Positions 22,346 to 35,989 are shown, counted from the first letter of the stretch. The stretch is DNA of 64,000 nt from Ceratotherium simum simum (GCF_000283155.1 NW_004454216.1:6285439-6349438); one strand, 5' to 3'. Program-made: numbers and translations. The notes: generated from the sequence alone by a model not told the origin.

Positions 22346-24077
22346 TAAGAATATTCACTTTCAGACAATGCTACTAAATTGTGGTTAGTTTTGTACTGGC
22401 AAGAAATACTCAGTTTGTTGAAATTTATATTTCAATGACTTTTTCCAAGTTTAAACTGGTTTATGCGTAAGGTTTTTCTTTTTTTTCCTCTTACAGTTTC
22501 AATTCCAAATTGAATCATTGCTGATTTGTATCCATGAAGACTTCTTATTTTGCAGGAAGTTTATATGTGCTAATATTTTCCATTAGTGCAATAGATTGCA
22601 AGATGCCTCAGTCGCCTGGAATTTATGCCACCAAGGGAAAACAGTGATTAGTGAGTTAAAAGTGTTAGGTCATTGGGTTAATCATGTTCTGCCAGAGTAT
22701 CATAACTATCTTTTAAATAAGAAAAAAATTTTAAGTTAGAAAATTTTTAACAAGTTAAAATTAACCAGGGACTATAAAGGAAAGTAATTTCAGTAAGATT
22801 ATTTATGCCCTCAATCAAAGTTTAAAACAAACAAACCAAAAAAGGTGTATATGTGACATCTTATTTTTTGAAGATGATTCTTTCCATCCTCTGGTCTTTG
22901 ATCTCTAGATGAGCAGAAGCACATAAAGTGGCAATGGGGCCGAGGGTGCTAGATGTCTTGGCACTCATTAACTATGGCAATTAGCACCATTTAGGTTGAC
23001 ATATTTCCAAGATGAAAACATGAGTTGGACCAGACAAACAAAAAATGATGACAGCATTTGTGAGCATTTGTGAAGGTGAAATGACATTGACCAACAAGAA
23101 ACGGAAAAGAAATAGCACTCACCTTTAGAAGACTTGGAATATTTGAAAAATTGATTACGTGATAAGACAGTTTCAACATAGCTACAATTCCCCCGGGACT
23201 TATTAATGCTTTGGTAGCATTAAAGCAAAATGAAAGACACCAGGGCAGTCCTCTTTAATAGCTTGCTGGCTTGAACCCCGATACATAATGTTCTTGTAAT
23301 AGTTTATGGGTGACTACAGTAAATTGGTAGCGAATGTTTTCCATTTTTTGGCTCTTCATATCAGATCTGCTCTTAGAGAACATTCTGTTCTGAGAATATT
23401 ATGAAGGCAATTGATCTAGTTTAGATGTTGCTTGACAATTTTAGTATAGTGTTAACTTTTCTCCCCTCCAGATTGTGTGATTTTTGTCCTTTGAGCTCAG
23501 GTCAAATTATAGTTAGTTTGGACTTCAACAGTTTATTTATTTATACTTCACATACCGTGACTAAATATTTTGTAAGTACTGCCACAAAGAAAGAAATATC
23601 TAGATGTTTTCCAATGCTTTTGTTATCTTTATCTATTTAAGATATCAGTTTAAGTCTGTCCTTTTTGACAGGGAAAACAATTTGAGACGGATTAATTTTG
23701 AGCCTAAGTAGCTTATTGATGAATCATTACTGATCATATTCAGGGGTTATATTTGAAATAAGAGAATTATGGTGTACCAACAGAAATTACTAAATTTCAA
23801 ACAAAATGAAGGCTGAGAATTGTCTGGGATTTAGTGAACTGAATTGTTTAATATGGGATGCCCCGAGGCATCAAGGGCATGCCCTATCTGTTTTTCAGTT
23901 TTTCAGGAAGCAAATATTCATGCTGCACATACAATAAAAACGAGTTACAGACTTAGAAATTGAAATGGGCTCAGTGTTAACATTAGACCCATGAAAAATT
24001 AGAGAACATCTGAGTACCTCATTCATTCTTTTAGTCTTCAGTGTGCCTATGAACATTTGTTTCATATAAAAGTTATA

Positions 24078-24671
24078 TTACAAAACTAATGGACTGAGGG
24101 CAGAAAAAGAATGTGGAGAAATGTGAAATAAATCTGGATACATATGAAACGCAGGTGGAAGCTGTTTGAGGAACATTCGTGGAGCAAAGTGCAGTCTCCT
24201 CCTACTGAGGTCCAGGCATCCAAAAGCGACAGGAAGACTCAATGTGTTCCAAGTTGTAGAAACCCGCAAAGAAAATTCTGGTAGGCCAGAGAGCTCCGAA
24301 GAGGCGGCGATGAAGCAGTGAGAGGAAAAATTGAGCAAATAAAAAAAAAAAAAATGCAAAGAGGAGTTAGAAATAATTAGAGAAGAAATAGAATGCCTCA
24401 ACAAAAACAGAGCTACAAAAATTCGGGAGATGTCAATACAGAGCAGCACAGCTGACAGAAAAGGATTTGAAAATTGTGTGTGCGAAAAGCAGACAACATG
24501 ATTGGAAATTAAGTATTTGCTATTTCCTGTACCAGTTGAAGGGCAAGACATTCCTGTGCAACACAACTCTGCACTAGGATTAGTTGCACTTTCCCAAATG
24601 TATTTTGAAGTAAAAAGCTGAAGCCAAATGTCTTCAGCCACCTGAAATATCCAGGGTCTTATGTAATACAC
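24078..24671 (-). other. 197-codon open frame of unknown status
   Basis: The longest frame in the window that is not L1-derived. The conceptual protein starts MYYIRPWIFQVAEDIWLQL and is rich in Ser, Leu and Phe with no recognisable domain, signal peptide or motif. The plus strand is distinctly purine-rich here (an A14 run near 24,341 and many GAA/GAG groups). That makes the minus strand pyrimidine-rich and poor in TAA/TAG/TGA, so a long frame is less surprising than its length suggests. No start context, splice signals or paralogue could be judged. Most likely a compositional frame. Confidence 0.25.
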
Positions 24672-25203
24672 TGCCCATAGTGTTTTATGGCTTAGGCAAA
24701 AAAGACAAATTATATGTTAAAATTGATATGTGTGTGAGCATGGTTATGCTACACCTATGGGTTACCAAAAGTAATACCAATAGCAGTCAATCAACAAAAT
24801 CACTTTAGCCTTAGTATTTAAAAAAACCCTTCAAAATATTTTGTTAAATCTCATGAAAGTGGTTTCAATGACAAAGGTTTCAGATCTTTGCAAATGATAA
24901 TGAATTCGGAGACATGTAATGAGAAACGCTGTAGTCAGGTCTAGACAGATTTAGATAAATTAATGACCCAACTAGTTGACGGCAGCCACAGTCTTTAACT
25001 TTGAGTAAAGGAATCTTAAAAGTAGTTTAATGAAGAAATATTTTTCTTTCCTTTTTCTTTTTAAAACATTTAGTTGTCTTTTTTGAGAGTGATAAAGAAA
25101 AGATGAAATCTAGAGGGTTTATTGTACTGTACTCATTATATTCTCTCTTCTGCCTTATACATAAATCTATTTTGCCTCTTCACATTTATTCATCTCCTTC
25201 TTT

Positions 25204-25273
25204 AAATAAACGTATTGTACATATAATATATATACTCTTTCTGTACGTATATGTGTGTGTATAACACACACAC
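25204..25273. repeat. AT/GT/AC microsatellite with self-complementary core
   Basis: 'acatataatatatatac' leads to GTGTGTGT (25,253-25,260), ATA, then ACACACAC (25,264-25,271). The two dinucleotide blocks are reverse complements and can form a hairpin. Confidence 0.8.
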
Positions 25274-27429
25274 GCTCACTTCCATTTATGCTCATATGGT
25301 AAGCCTTTTAAAACGTTTGTTGAAATAATTGTTTTGGTGGATTGATTTTACATCAAATAGTTTTATTACAAATGAAAAACTTTCTATTAAATGGAGGCTT
25401 CTTCTAATACTAGAATGAGGCAGAACATTATATAGCTACAGTATAACTTTATATGATTGGATGTCCTATTGGTTGTAGAACTCTTAGTTGATTTAAATTT
25501 TTACTATTAGATGCAGTCATGGGCTGCAGGTTTTTCATCCTTTAGTTATTTCTGTAGTTTGTACTTTACATTAATGGACAATTTTTATCTTGTGACAAAA
25601 GTCAACTTTACATATTGAGTGTTATTTGATTCTTCCCTCATATATTTGGAATGCCATTTTTAATTTAGAGTGTTTTTTAAAGGAAGTCTTTAACTGTTCT
25701 TTTCCTGGGTGATAGCTTGCATGAGTACAAAGAACTTGATGTTTGAATTTTAGATATAATCATCCTGATTTCTGCCTGAAATCAGGCCTAAACCTATGAA
25801 ATTTAGTAGTAAAGATACAAGCATCCTTACTGAAAAAGCACTATCATTTTCTAACAAACTTACCATAAATATGGGGACAGTATATATTTTTTCCAATATT
25901 TTTTATGTATAGCATATATGTGTACATAATGCACATATGCAGAAAGTTCATTTATTTAAAAAACCCACTACACTTATGAAACATTAAAAATATTACCAAG
26001 TAAAGTTTCGTGTAATGAAGCTTTTCTTTTCATTGATGTTCTATATTGTGAAAATTTGTTTAAAAATTTTTGTACGATGAATGCACTTGAATCACTTTCC
26101 AAACGTGGATCTCTATTAAAATGAACATATTTGTATGTGTTCTGCTATACAAACTGAAGAGATCTGTAGAAAGAATAATGCCATTATCTGTGTTGTTCTG
26201 TCATCAAGAAGTTCTACTTTACAATTCAAACAATCTACTCTCCTCCATACTCAAAAAAAGTCACCATCACTTAAATAGGTGTATTCTAACAGTGGAAATG
26301 TTTGTATCTTTGTCAAACTAAATATTATGTTGAAATATTTCACACATTTCCACAGAGAATGCTGTTATTAAAAAAAGACTGAGTAGAGACATTTCAAAAG
26401 TGGCTGGACTTGCAGAGCAAAATAAATATGCAATTTACATACTAGTATAATGATTTTAGGAATTTATTGCATTTTGAAATTTTTTTCTGAATAATAGCAG
26501 TGTTTTGACCTTTAAGACACATTTTTCAAAATATTTTGAATAAAAGTTGAGACATTTGTCCCAAAAATTAGAATCTGTCTACATAATAATTCAAGTGATC
26601 TCCATTTTTAAAGACCTAATTTATGAAAATTTAGAATTTGCAAAAAGAGATAAATTAAGGAATGATGGTTTGCTACATGGAAGAATTATGGTTTGCAAAA
26701 TATTTTAAAAGAAGAATTTCTTTACAAAATTTGGTTTACACTTATTTAACATATAAAAACAATCAACTCCATATTCTAAAACTCGTATATTTTTTAAACA
26801 AAAGCACTGTCTGTTATGTAATGGACTTTTATGCATCCAAATGAGTATTATTCTTTGCAAAGTAGTCACCCTGGGAGATATTTCTTCATTTAAGTAGTAC
26901 AGCCATTGCTCTAAACACTGTAATGTGTTGGAATTGCCTTCGGAGCCAACAACATATCTTTTTGAATATTCTCATTGACAACTACCCTTTAATTTGATTT
27001 GATTTTTAGAAATAGTTAAGAGTAATTTAGAGCTATGTTTACTGAATAGAAACAACTTTATTGCCATAGTAAAACCAGGTCTGTTCTGACTGGTACAGCT
27101 CTCTAAACCCCTTACCTTCATTTCCTCATCTCCAACTCTACAACCTACTCCAACTTGGTGTCCTTTGCCCTGTCCACTCCATTCAAACTACCCTTTCTAA
27201 GCCTATGGCCTATCTGTTTTGGGTTTTCAAGAGGGGCACTTTTTTTAACATTATGGAAATAATAAAGCCGTTTGTCTTGTGTGGCTCTGTGCAGTCTCTA
27301 AAGGCAGTTCCCAAAGAGAGGAAACTTATAGTACATTGAGAACGGTAGAATCATTGGACTAAAGATATTACCTCCACTGTGACAAACGGTATTTGAGTCT
27401 TTAACTTTTGGATGTCTGATATGTATCTT

Positions 27430-27760
27430 CAGTTCAGTGCAGTAAATATTTACCGAGCACATATGTTATGCAAAACACTGTAAGAGACGCTGAGGCAAAA
27501 TGCAAAGATAAATAATGAGCCCAGCCCTGACTCATAGACAAATAGGGAGGGAGGGGAATACCCTTCAATGACTCTACTGCAAGACAGATTTCAGTGTTCC
27601 CTTGGAGTTACAAAGGACTACATAAATACAGGAGAGGGGGGGATTCATTTGACCTGGGGCGTGACAGTTAACTTGAACCTAGAAGGATATAGATTGAAAG
27701 CTTGACAGGTGGGGATAGAAGAAAGGACATTCTAGGAAGAGGAAATAACTTGTTCAGTTG
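27430..27760 (-). mobile_element. L2 LINE 3' region, antisense
   Basis: 'cagtgcagtaaatatttaccgagcacatatgttatgcaaaacactgtaag', 'gataaataatgagcccagccctgactcatag', then 'gaacctagaaggatatagattgaaagcttgacaggtgggg' and 'aggacattctaggaagaggaaataacttgttcag' match successive antisense L2 blocks. Confidence 0.78.
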
Positions 27761-28118
27761 TAGAGCAGAGTTTGTGTCTTTAAAAAAATGAACATTTTAC
27801 TTTCTAATCACAGCTTTCAAGGTAAAAACTGTGCTATTTTTGACTTTACCAGCACTATAGGATTTGCCTAGATTTAATTCAGTTGAATCTCACAAACACT
27901 GTTTGTCTTTTGTTTTGTCTTTCTGTATGTGTGCCCTGTATGTTTTTCTTAGTGGTCATGTCTGTGTCTTTCTCTTGCTGTGTGTCTCCTTCCTTTCCTC
28001 TTTATCTTTTTCTCGCCTTCCCTATCTTTTCCATTCCCTTCTCGCAGTCTTCCTTCCATCTTTATTGTCTGTTATAAGGAATTGAAATATATCTGTTAAA
28101 CTTAGTGGTTTTTTGTTT

Positions 28119-28377
28119 TAAATGGCCTTTTATTTTTTGGTGAGGAAGACTGTCCCTGAGCTAACATTCCTTGCCAATCTTCCTCTTTTTGCTCGAGGAA
28201 GATTGTCACTGAGCTAACATCTGTGCCAACATTCTTCTATTTTTTGTATGTGGGATGCCTCCACAGCATGACTTGATGAGTAGTGTGTAGGTCTGTGCCT
28301 GGGATCCGAACCCACAAACCCCAGGCTGCCGAAGTGGAGTGGGCAAACTTAACCACTACGCCACCAGGCCAGCCCCC
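28119..28377 (-). mobile_element. ERE SINE, antisense, long TSD
   Basis: On the minus strand: GGGGCTGGCCTGGTGGCGTA head, 'gttaagtttgcccactccacttcggcagcctggggtttgtgggttcggatcccagg' with an intact B box, then two tail units. Flanked by a 22-bp direct repeat with two mismatches, beginning TAAACTTAGTGGTTTT at 28,097 and TAAACTTAGTAGTTTT at 28,378. Confidence 0.95.
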
Positions 28378-28444
28378 TAAACTTAGTAGTTTTATGTTTC
28401 CTGTTCTTAATTTTAGAATAGGTGAGTTTAACTTTGTTTTTCAG

Positions 28445-30460
28445 TTAATAGACTTTATTTTTTAGAGCAGTTTTAGGTTTACAAAAATATCTGCAGAATA
28501 TACTGAGGTCCTAGATACCCACTCACCCCTGTTACTCACAGTTTTCCCTATTATTAACTAGCCTCATAGATTGGCATGGTAGATTTGTTACAATTGATGA
28601 ACAAATATTGATACACTATTATTAACTAAAGTACATAGTTTACATTAGGGTTCACTCTCTGTTATACAGTTCTGTGGGTTTTGACAAATGCATAATGCTA
28701 TATGTCCACCATTTCGATATCATACAGAATAGTTTCACTGACTTAAAAATTCTCTGTGCTCTATCTACTTATCCCTCTCCCCTACACTCCTCCCTCTCCT
28801 GCCTTCGAACCCCTGGCAATATTTTTTACTATCTCTTTAGTTTTACCTTTTCCAGGGTGTCATATAGGTGGAGTCATATGGTATGTAGTCTTTTCAGACT
28901 AGCTTCTTCCCTTTAGCAATATGCATTTAAGAGTCCTCCGTATCTTTTTGTGGCTTGATAGCTCATTTATTTTTAGTGCTAAATAATATTCCATTCCAAA
29001 CTGTATGTACTACAGTTTGTTTACCCATTCACCTATTAAAGGACAGACAACTTGGTTGCTTCTAGCATTGGCCATTATAAATGAATCTACTATAAACATT
29101 CATGTGCAGGTTTTTTTGTGGACATAAATTTTTCAACTGATCTGGGTAAATGCCAAGGAGTGTGATTGCTGAATCATATGGTAACACTATGTTTAGCTTT
29201 GTAACAAATTGCCAAACTGTATTCTAAAGTGGCTGTACTGTTTTGAATTCCCACCAGTAATGTATGAGAGTTCCTGTTGCTCCACATCCTCACCAGCATT
29301 TGGTGTTGTCACTTGTTTTGGATTTTAGCCATTCTAATGGGTCTGGAGTGGTATCTCATTCTTGTTTTAATTAGTAGTTCCCCAGTGGCTTATGATGTTG
29401 AGCATCTTTTCATATGCTTATTTGCCATCTGTGTATTTTCTTTGGAGGTGTTTGTTCAGATCTTTTGCCCATTTTTTAATAGAGTTGCTTTTCTTACTGT
29501 TGCGTTTTGAGTCCTTTGTGTATTTCGGATATCAGTCCTTTATCAGAAATGTGATTTGCAAATATTTTCTTCTACTCCGTGACGTGTCTTTCACAGAACG
29601 GAAGTTTTTAATTTTAGTAAAGTCCAACTCATCAATTATTTCTTTCATGGATCATGCTTTTGGTGTTATATCTAAAAACTCATTGCCAAACTCAACATCA
29701 CCTAGATTTTCTCCTATGTTATCTCCTAGAAGTTTTATAGTTCTGCATTTTACATTTAGATCAATAATCCATTTAGAGATAATTTTTGTGAAATGTATAA
29801 TGTCAGAGTCTAGATTTATTTTTTTTGCATGTGGATGTCCAAGTTGTTCCAACACCATTTGTTGAAAAGACTATCTTTGCTCCATTATATTTCCTTTGCT
29901 TCTTTGTGAGATTAGTTGACTATATTTATGTGGGTCTATTTCTGTGCTTTTTTGTTCCAGTGATCTATTTGTCTATTATTTCACAAATACCATAGTGTCT
30001 TGATTACGGTTGCTTTATAGTAAGTCTCGATATTGGGTAGTGTCAGTCCTCCGGCTTTGTTCTTCTTCATCAATATGGAGTTGGCTCTTCTGGGTCTGTT
30101 GCCTCTCCATATAAACTTTAGAATCAGTTTGTCAATATCTACAAAATAACTTGCTAGGATTTTGATTGGGGTTGCATTGAATCAATAGATCAAGTTGAGA
30201 AGAACTGACATCTTGACAATATTGAGTCTTCCTATCCATAAGCATGGAATATCTCTCCATTTATTTAGTTCTTTGATTTCTTTCATCAGAGTTTTGTAGT
30301 TTTCCTCATATATATCTTGTACATATTTTGTTAGATTAATGCCTAAGAATTTATTTAATATTTTGGTGCTAATGTAAATGGTGTTGTGCTTTTAATTTCA
30401 AATTTCAATAGTTAATTGCTGGTATATAAGAAAGCAATTGAATTTTGTATGCTTTTAATG
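28445..30460 (-). mobile_element. L1 LINE, 5'-truncated, antisense
   Basis: About 2 kb. The left edge is an antisense 3' UTR ('agactttattttttagagcagttttaggtttacaaaa'). It is followed by 'ccattcacctattaaaggacagac', 'ggttgcttctagcattggcc', 'gaattcccaccagtaatgtatgagagttcc', and ORF2 text to about 30,460. Open antisense frames are decayed ORF2. One at 29,652-29,858 minus contains a degraded form of the 'YLTP...SKWIKDLNV' segment. The 157-codon plus-strand frame starting at 29,392 is the complementary shadow. Confidence 0.92.
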
Positions 30461-31141
30461 CCTGATTCTTGCTTTCTCTCTAAAAAAAAAAAAAATCCTA
30501 AACTAGTATAAATACGTTAAGTTACTTTTTCTTCCACATGGCTCCCAATTGTTCTTTTTTATATGTGATTAGAAAACAAACAGCCTCCCAGAATAAATTC
30601 ATAATACTGCTATTGGTCATAAGCTCATATTTTCCTTCTCATTTTGGAACTTTATTATGGAATGTATATCAAATATGGCATAATGTGTTTCTAACCACAT
30701 TATAAGTTTCATTCATGCATTCCATTGGAAATAAAAGAGTAGTTCTGACATTATTTTTTAAGATTAGAGGGCTAGAATTTATCTTGTAGTGCTTTACTTT
30801 TAAATTTTTTAAAAGTATTCATTTTAACAAACCTGGAAAACACTGAAGAGTATAAAAATTGTTTTCAGAATCCTACAACACTGGTAATGTTTTGGAATAT
30901 AGGGTCCTGTGGTTTTTTGATTTGTGAGAAATGACATCAGGATTAGAGAGGGCCACTCTAGATATCATTTCTTCCTAGTAATGATCAAGGGTTGGGTACA
31001 CATAAGATGAAAATTTATGCTAGTTCACTTATGGATAGACGTAAGTAGGTCCCTGCTGGTATTGATAGAAGGGCTCTGTTACCTTATTTCTTTTCAAAAT
31101 CATTGTTTTTATTGTTTCTACTTCTTGACTTCTTAATTCTG
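30461..31141. other. Mostly unique AT-rich DNA
   Basis: No gene seen. The stretch 30,790-30,900 faintly resembles an old L1 3' UTR; otherwise nothing recognisable. Confidence 0.5.
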
Positions 31142-31909
31142 TTTTTTTTTCCCCCTGGTATATTTTTTATTAATTTATTTTTTGTTGAAGTAACAGTGGT
31201 TTATAACATTATATGAATTTCAGGTGTACATCATTATATTTTGATTTCTATGAAGACTGCATCATGTTCACCACCCAAAGACTAATTATCGCCACCATAC
31301 ACGTGTGCTCTTTTACTCCTTTGCCCTCCCCCCCTCATCCCTTCCCCTTTGGTAATCAATTTAGTCTCTATATCTATGTGTGGCTTTGTTTGTTTGTTTA
31401 TCTTCCACATGAGTGAAATCATACGGTGTTTGCTTTCCCCATCTGACTTATTTCACATAGCATAATACACTCAAGGTCCATCCATGTGGTCACAAATGAC
31501 AAGATTTCATCTTTTTTATGGCTGAGTAGTATTCTAGTGTATTTGTGTATTTATGTGTGTATATATATACACACACACACATATATATATATATATACCA
31601 CTTTTTCTTTATCCATTCATCTGTTGATGGGTACTTAGGTTGTTTCCAAGTCTTGTCTATTGTGAATAATGCTCCAATGGAACCAGACATACAGGCGCAA
31701 ATACCTTTTCAAATTAGTGTTCTTGTGTTCTTTGGATAAATACCCAGCAGTGGAATAGCTGCAGCATATGATAGTTCTAGTCTTAATTTTTTGAGGAATC
31801 TCCAGATTGTTTTCCATAGTGACTGCACCAGTTTACATTCCCACCGTCAGTGTATGAGGATTCCCTTTTCTCCACATCCTTTTTAACACCTGTTATTTCT
31901 TGCCTTTTT

Positions 31910-32140
31910 TTTTTTTTGTGAGGAAGATCAGCCTTGAGCTGACGTCCATGCCAGTCCTCCTCTTTTTGCTGAGGAAGACCAACCCTGAACTAACATCCGT
32001 GCTTATCTTCCTCCACTTTATGTGGGACTCCGCCACAGCATGGCCTGACAAGCTGTGCGTAGGTGCGCGCCTGGGATCTGAACCTGGGCCGCAAGCAGCG
32101 GAGTGAGCGCACTTAACGGCTGCACCACAGGGCCGGACCC
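31910..32140 (-). mobile_element. ERE SINE inside the L1 ORF2 3' end, antisense
   Basis: On the minus strand: GGGTCCGGCCCTGTGGTGCA head, 'gttaagtgcgctcactccgctgcttgcggcccaggttcagatcccaggcgcgcacctac', 'catgctgtggcggagtcccacataaagtgg', two tail units and a poly(A). The interrupted L1 text 'tatttct...cttttt' is repeated on both sides (31,894-31,909 and 32,141-32,156, three mismatches), giving the target duplication. Confidence 0.94.
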
Positions 32141-35100
32141 TATTTCTCATCTTTTTAATAGTAGCCATTTTGACAGGCATGGGGTGATAGTGATATCTCA
32201 TTGTAGTTTTGATTTGCATTTCCCTAATAATGAGTGATGTTGAACATTTTTTGATGGGCCTGTTAGCCATCTGTATATCTTCTTTGGAAAAACGTCTGTT
32301 CAGGTCCTTTGCCCATTTTTTAATTGAGTTGTTTGTTTTCTGTTGTTGAGTTGTATGAGTTCTTTATATATTTTGGCTAGTAATTCCTTATCAGACATAT
32401 GATTTGCAAATATCTTCTCCCAATTGTTAAGTTGTCTTTTCATTTTATTGTTGATTTCCTTAGCTGTGCAGAAGCTTTTTAGTTTGATACAGTCCCGTTT
32501 GTTTATTTTTTCTTTTGTTTCCCTTGGCTGGGAAGACATGGCATTCAAAAAGATACTGCTAAGGCTGATGTCGAGAAACATATTTCCTGTGTTTCCTTCT
32601 AAGAGTTTCATGGTTTCAGGTCTTACATTCAAATCTTTAATCCATTTTGAGTTAATTTTTGTGTATGGTGTAAGGTAATGGTCTACTTCCATTCTTTTGC
32701 ATGTGGCTGTCCAGTTTTCCCAACACCATTTATTGAAGAGACTTTCCTTTCTCCATTGTATGTTCTTGGCATCTTTGTCGAAAATTAGCTGTCCATAGAT
32801 GTGTGGATTTATTTTGGGGCTCTTGATTCTGTTCCATTGATCTTTGTGTCTGTTTCTGTGCCAGTACCATGCTGTTTTGATTACTATTGCTTTGTAGTGT
32901 ATTTTGAAATCAAGGAGTGTGATACCTCCAGCTTTGTTCTTTTTTCTCAGGAGTGCTTTGGCTATTCAGGGTCATTTGTTGTTCCACATAAATTTTAGGA
33001 TTCTTTGCTCTATTTCCATGAAAAATGTTGTTGGGACTGCATTGAATAGGGATTGCATTGAATCTGTAGACTACTTTAGGAAATATGGACATTTTTAACT
33101 ATGTGAGTTCTTCCAATCTGTGAGCATGAAACATGTTTCCATTTCTTTGTGTCTTTGATTTCTTCCAACAATGTTTTATAGTTTTCAGTGTAGAAGTGTT
33201 TCACCTCTTTGGTTAAATTTTTTCCTAGATATTTTATTCTTTTTGTTGTGATTGTAAATGGGATTCTATTTTTGATTTCTCTTTCTGCTATTTCATTGTT
33301 AGTGTAGAGAAACACAGCTGATTTTCATATGTTGAATTTGTACCCTGCAATTTTACTGCATTTATTATTTCTAATTTTTTTTGGTGGATTCTTTAGGGTT
33401 TTCTATATACAAAATCGTGTCGTCTACAAATAGTGACAGTTTTACTTCTTCCTTTCTAATTTGTACCCCTATCATTTCTTTTTCTTGCCTAATTGATCCA
33501 ACTCTGACTTCCACAAATATGTTTAAGAGTGGCAAAAGTGGGCTTCCTTGTCTTGTTCCTGTTCTTAGAGGGATAGCTTTCAGTTTTTCACTGTTGAGTA
33601 TGATGTTAGCTGTAGTTTTGTTATATGTGGCCTGTATTATGTTGAGGTGCTTTACTTCTGTACCCATTCTATTCAGTTTTTATCATAAATTGATGCTGTA
33701 TATTGTTCAATGCTTTCTCTGTGTCTATTTAGGAGATCATGTGATTTTTATTCTTCATTTTGCTAATGTGGCATATCACATTGATTGATTTGTGGATAGT
33801 GAACCATCCTTGCATCCCTGGAATAAATCCCACTTGATCATGGTGTGTGATCTTTTTAATGTATTGTATTTAATTTGCTAATATTTTGTTGAGGATTTTT
33901 GCATCTATGTTCATCAGTGATATTGGCCTGTAATTTTGTTTTTTTTTTTTTTCTGTATTGTCCTTGTTTGGTTTTGGTATCAGGATAACGTCGGTCTTGT
34001 AGAAAGAGTTAGAAAGTGTCCCCTCCTCTTCAGTTTTTGGAAGAGTTTGAGAAGCATATGTATTAAATCTTCTTTGAATGTTTGGTAGAATTCACTGGGG
34101 AAACTGTCTGGTCCTCGACTCTTGTTTTTTGGGAGGTTTTTGATTACTGTTTCGATCTCCTTACTAGTGATCAGTCTATTCAGATTCTCTATTTCTTCTT
34201 GTTTCAGTTTTGGAAAGTTATCTGATTCTAAGAATTTATCCATTTATTCTAGATTATCCAATTTGTTGGCATATAGCTTTTCGTAGTATTCTCTTATAAT
34301 CCTTTGTATTTTTGAGGTGTCCATTGTAATTTCTTCTCTTTCATTTCTGAGTTTGTTTGGGCCTTCTCCCTTTTTTTCTTAGTGAGTCTAGAAAAAGTTT
34401 GTCAATTTTGTTTATCTTTTCAAAGAATCAGCTCTTTGTTTCATTGATCTTTTCTATTGTCTTTTTAGACTGGATTTCATTTATTGCCACTCTGATTTTT
34501 ATTATTTCCTCGCTTCTACTGATTTTAGGCTTCATTTGTTCTTCTTTTTCTAGTTCCTTTAGGTATATTTTTAGATTGTTTGAGATTTTTCTTGTTTCTT
34601 GAAGTAGGCCTGTATTGCTAGAAACTTCCCTGGTAGTATCGCTTTGTCTGTATCTCATAACTTTTGGCATGTCATATTTTCATTTTTGTTTGTCTCCAGG
34701 TATTTTATGATTTCTCCTTTGATTTCTTCATTGACCCAATAGTTGTTCAGTAGCATTTTGTTTAATCTCCACATATTTGTGGCTTTTCTAGCTCTCTTCT
34801 TATAGTTGAATTCTAGTTTTATACTGTTGTAGTCAGAAAAGATGCCAGGTATTATTTCAATCTTCTTAAATTTATCAAAACCTATTTTGTGGCCTAAGAT
34901 GTGATCTATCCTGAAGAATACTCCATGTGCATTCAAAAAGAATGTGTATTCTGAAGTTTTTGGATGGAATGTCCTACATATTTCTTCTAAGTTCATCTGG
35001 TCTTATGTGTCATTTAAGGCCAAAATTTCCTTATTTATCTTCTGGATGATCTATCTATTGATGTAAGTGGAGTGTTAAAGTCCTCCACTATTATTCTGTT

Positions 35101-35510
35101 ACTGTCAATTTCTCCTTTTATGTCTGTTAATATTTTCCTTATATATTTAGATGCTCCTATGTTGGGTGCATTGATATTTATAAGTATTATGTTCTCTTAT
35201 TGGATTTTTCCCTTTATCATCATGTAGTGTCTTTCTTTGTTTCTTGTTACAGTTTTTGTTTTAAAGTTTATTTTGTCTGGTATAAGTGTTGCTAGCCCAG
35301 CTTTCTTTTCATTGCCATTTGCATGGAGTATCTTTTTCCATCCCTTCACTTTCAGTTTGTGAGTGTCTTTAGGTCTCAAGTGTGTCTCTTTTATGCAGCA
35401 TATACATGGGTCTTGTTTTTTCATCCATTCATCCACTCTATGTATTTTGATTGTAGCATTTAGTCCATTTACATTTAAAGTAACTAGTGATTAGTATGCA
35501 CTTATTGCCA
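32141..35510 (-). pseudogene. L1 ORF2 pseudogene (endonuclease + reverse transcriptase)
   Basis: Successive frames carry ORF2 domains in order. Endonuclease: 35,197-35,436 has CCIKETHLRPKDTHKLKVKG and HANGNEKKAGLATLIPDK; 34,655-34,996 has RTFHPKTSEYTFFLNAHG and RIDHILGHK, but the catalytic SDH motif reads SDY. Reverse transcriptase: 33,980-34,243 has [20 protein letters not shown]; 33,371-33,667 has [12 protein letters not shown] and [14 protein letters not shown], where the usual FADD is FVDD with both aspartates kept. C-terminal: 33,076-33,315 has KHFYTENYKTLLEEIKD; 32,300-32,692 has [20 protein letters not shown]. Stops and frameshifts separate the pieces, so no full protein exists. The final C-terminal block ([20 protein letters not shown]) continues left of the ERE. 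Confidence 0.93.
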
Positions 35511-35989
35511 TTTTGTTACTTTATTTCTGGATGTTTTTTAGTTCTTCTCTGTTCTTTTGTTCTTCTTTTGCTCTCTTCCCTTGTAATTTGATGGCTTTCT
35601 TTAATGTTATGTTTGAATTCCTTTCTCTTTATTTTTTTATGTATTTATTATAGCTTTTTTGTTTGTGATTACCATGAGCTTCATATATAATAACCTATGT
35701 AAATGGCAATCTCTATTAAGTTGATGGTCTCTTAAGTTTGACCTCTTACTAAAAAGCCCTACACTTTTTATCCCCCTTCACATTTTATATTTTTGATACA
35801 TTTTACCTCTTTTATTTTTGTATATCCCTTAACATCTTATAATTTCAGTATTTTAGTCTTTTGACCTTCATCCTAGCTTTATAGGTGGTTGATCCACTAC
35901 TTTTACTATATATTGGCCTTTACCAGTGATATTTTTTCTTTAATAATTTTCTTATTCCTATCTGTGGCCTTTTCTTTTCCACTTAAATA

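Larger units (their letters stand above)
22346..27429. other. About 5 kb of mostly unique DNA
   Basis: No recognised gene and no confident dispersed repeat. Contains a 197-codon minus-strand frame and a GT/AC palindromic microsatellite, listed separately. About 27,060-27,280 has weak resemblance to L2 coding text ('cttaccttcatttcctcatctccaactct'), not strong enough to call. Confidence 0.5.

Noticed and set aside
29392..29865. 157-codon plus-strand frame
   Set aside because: It is the complement of L1 ORF2 3' sequence; the T-rich antisense strand of L1 routinely stays open.
33381..33788. 135-codon plus-strand frame
   Set aside because: Antisense shadow of L1 ORF2 reverse transcriptase.
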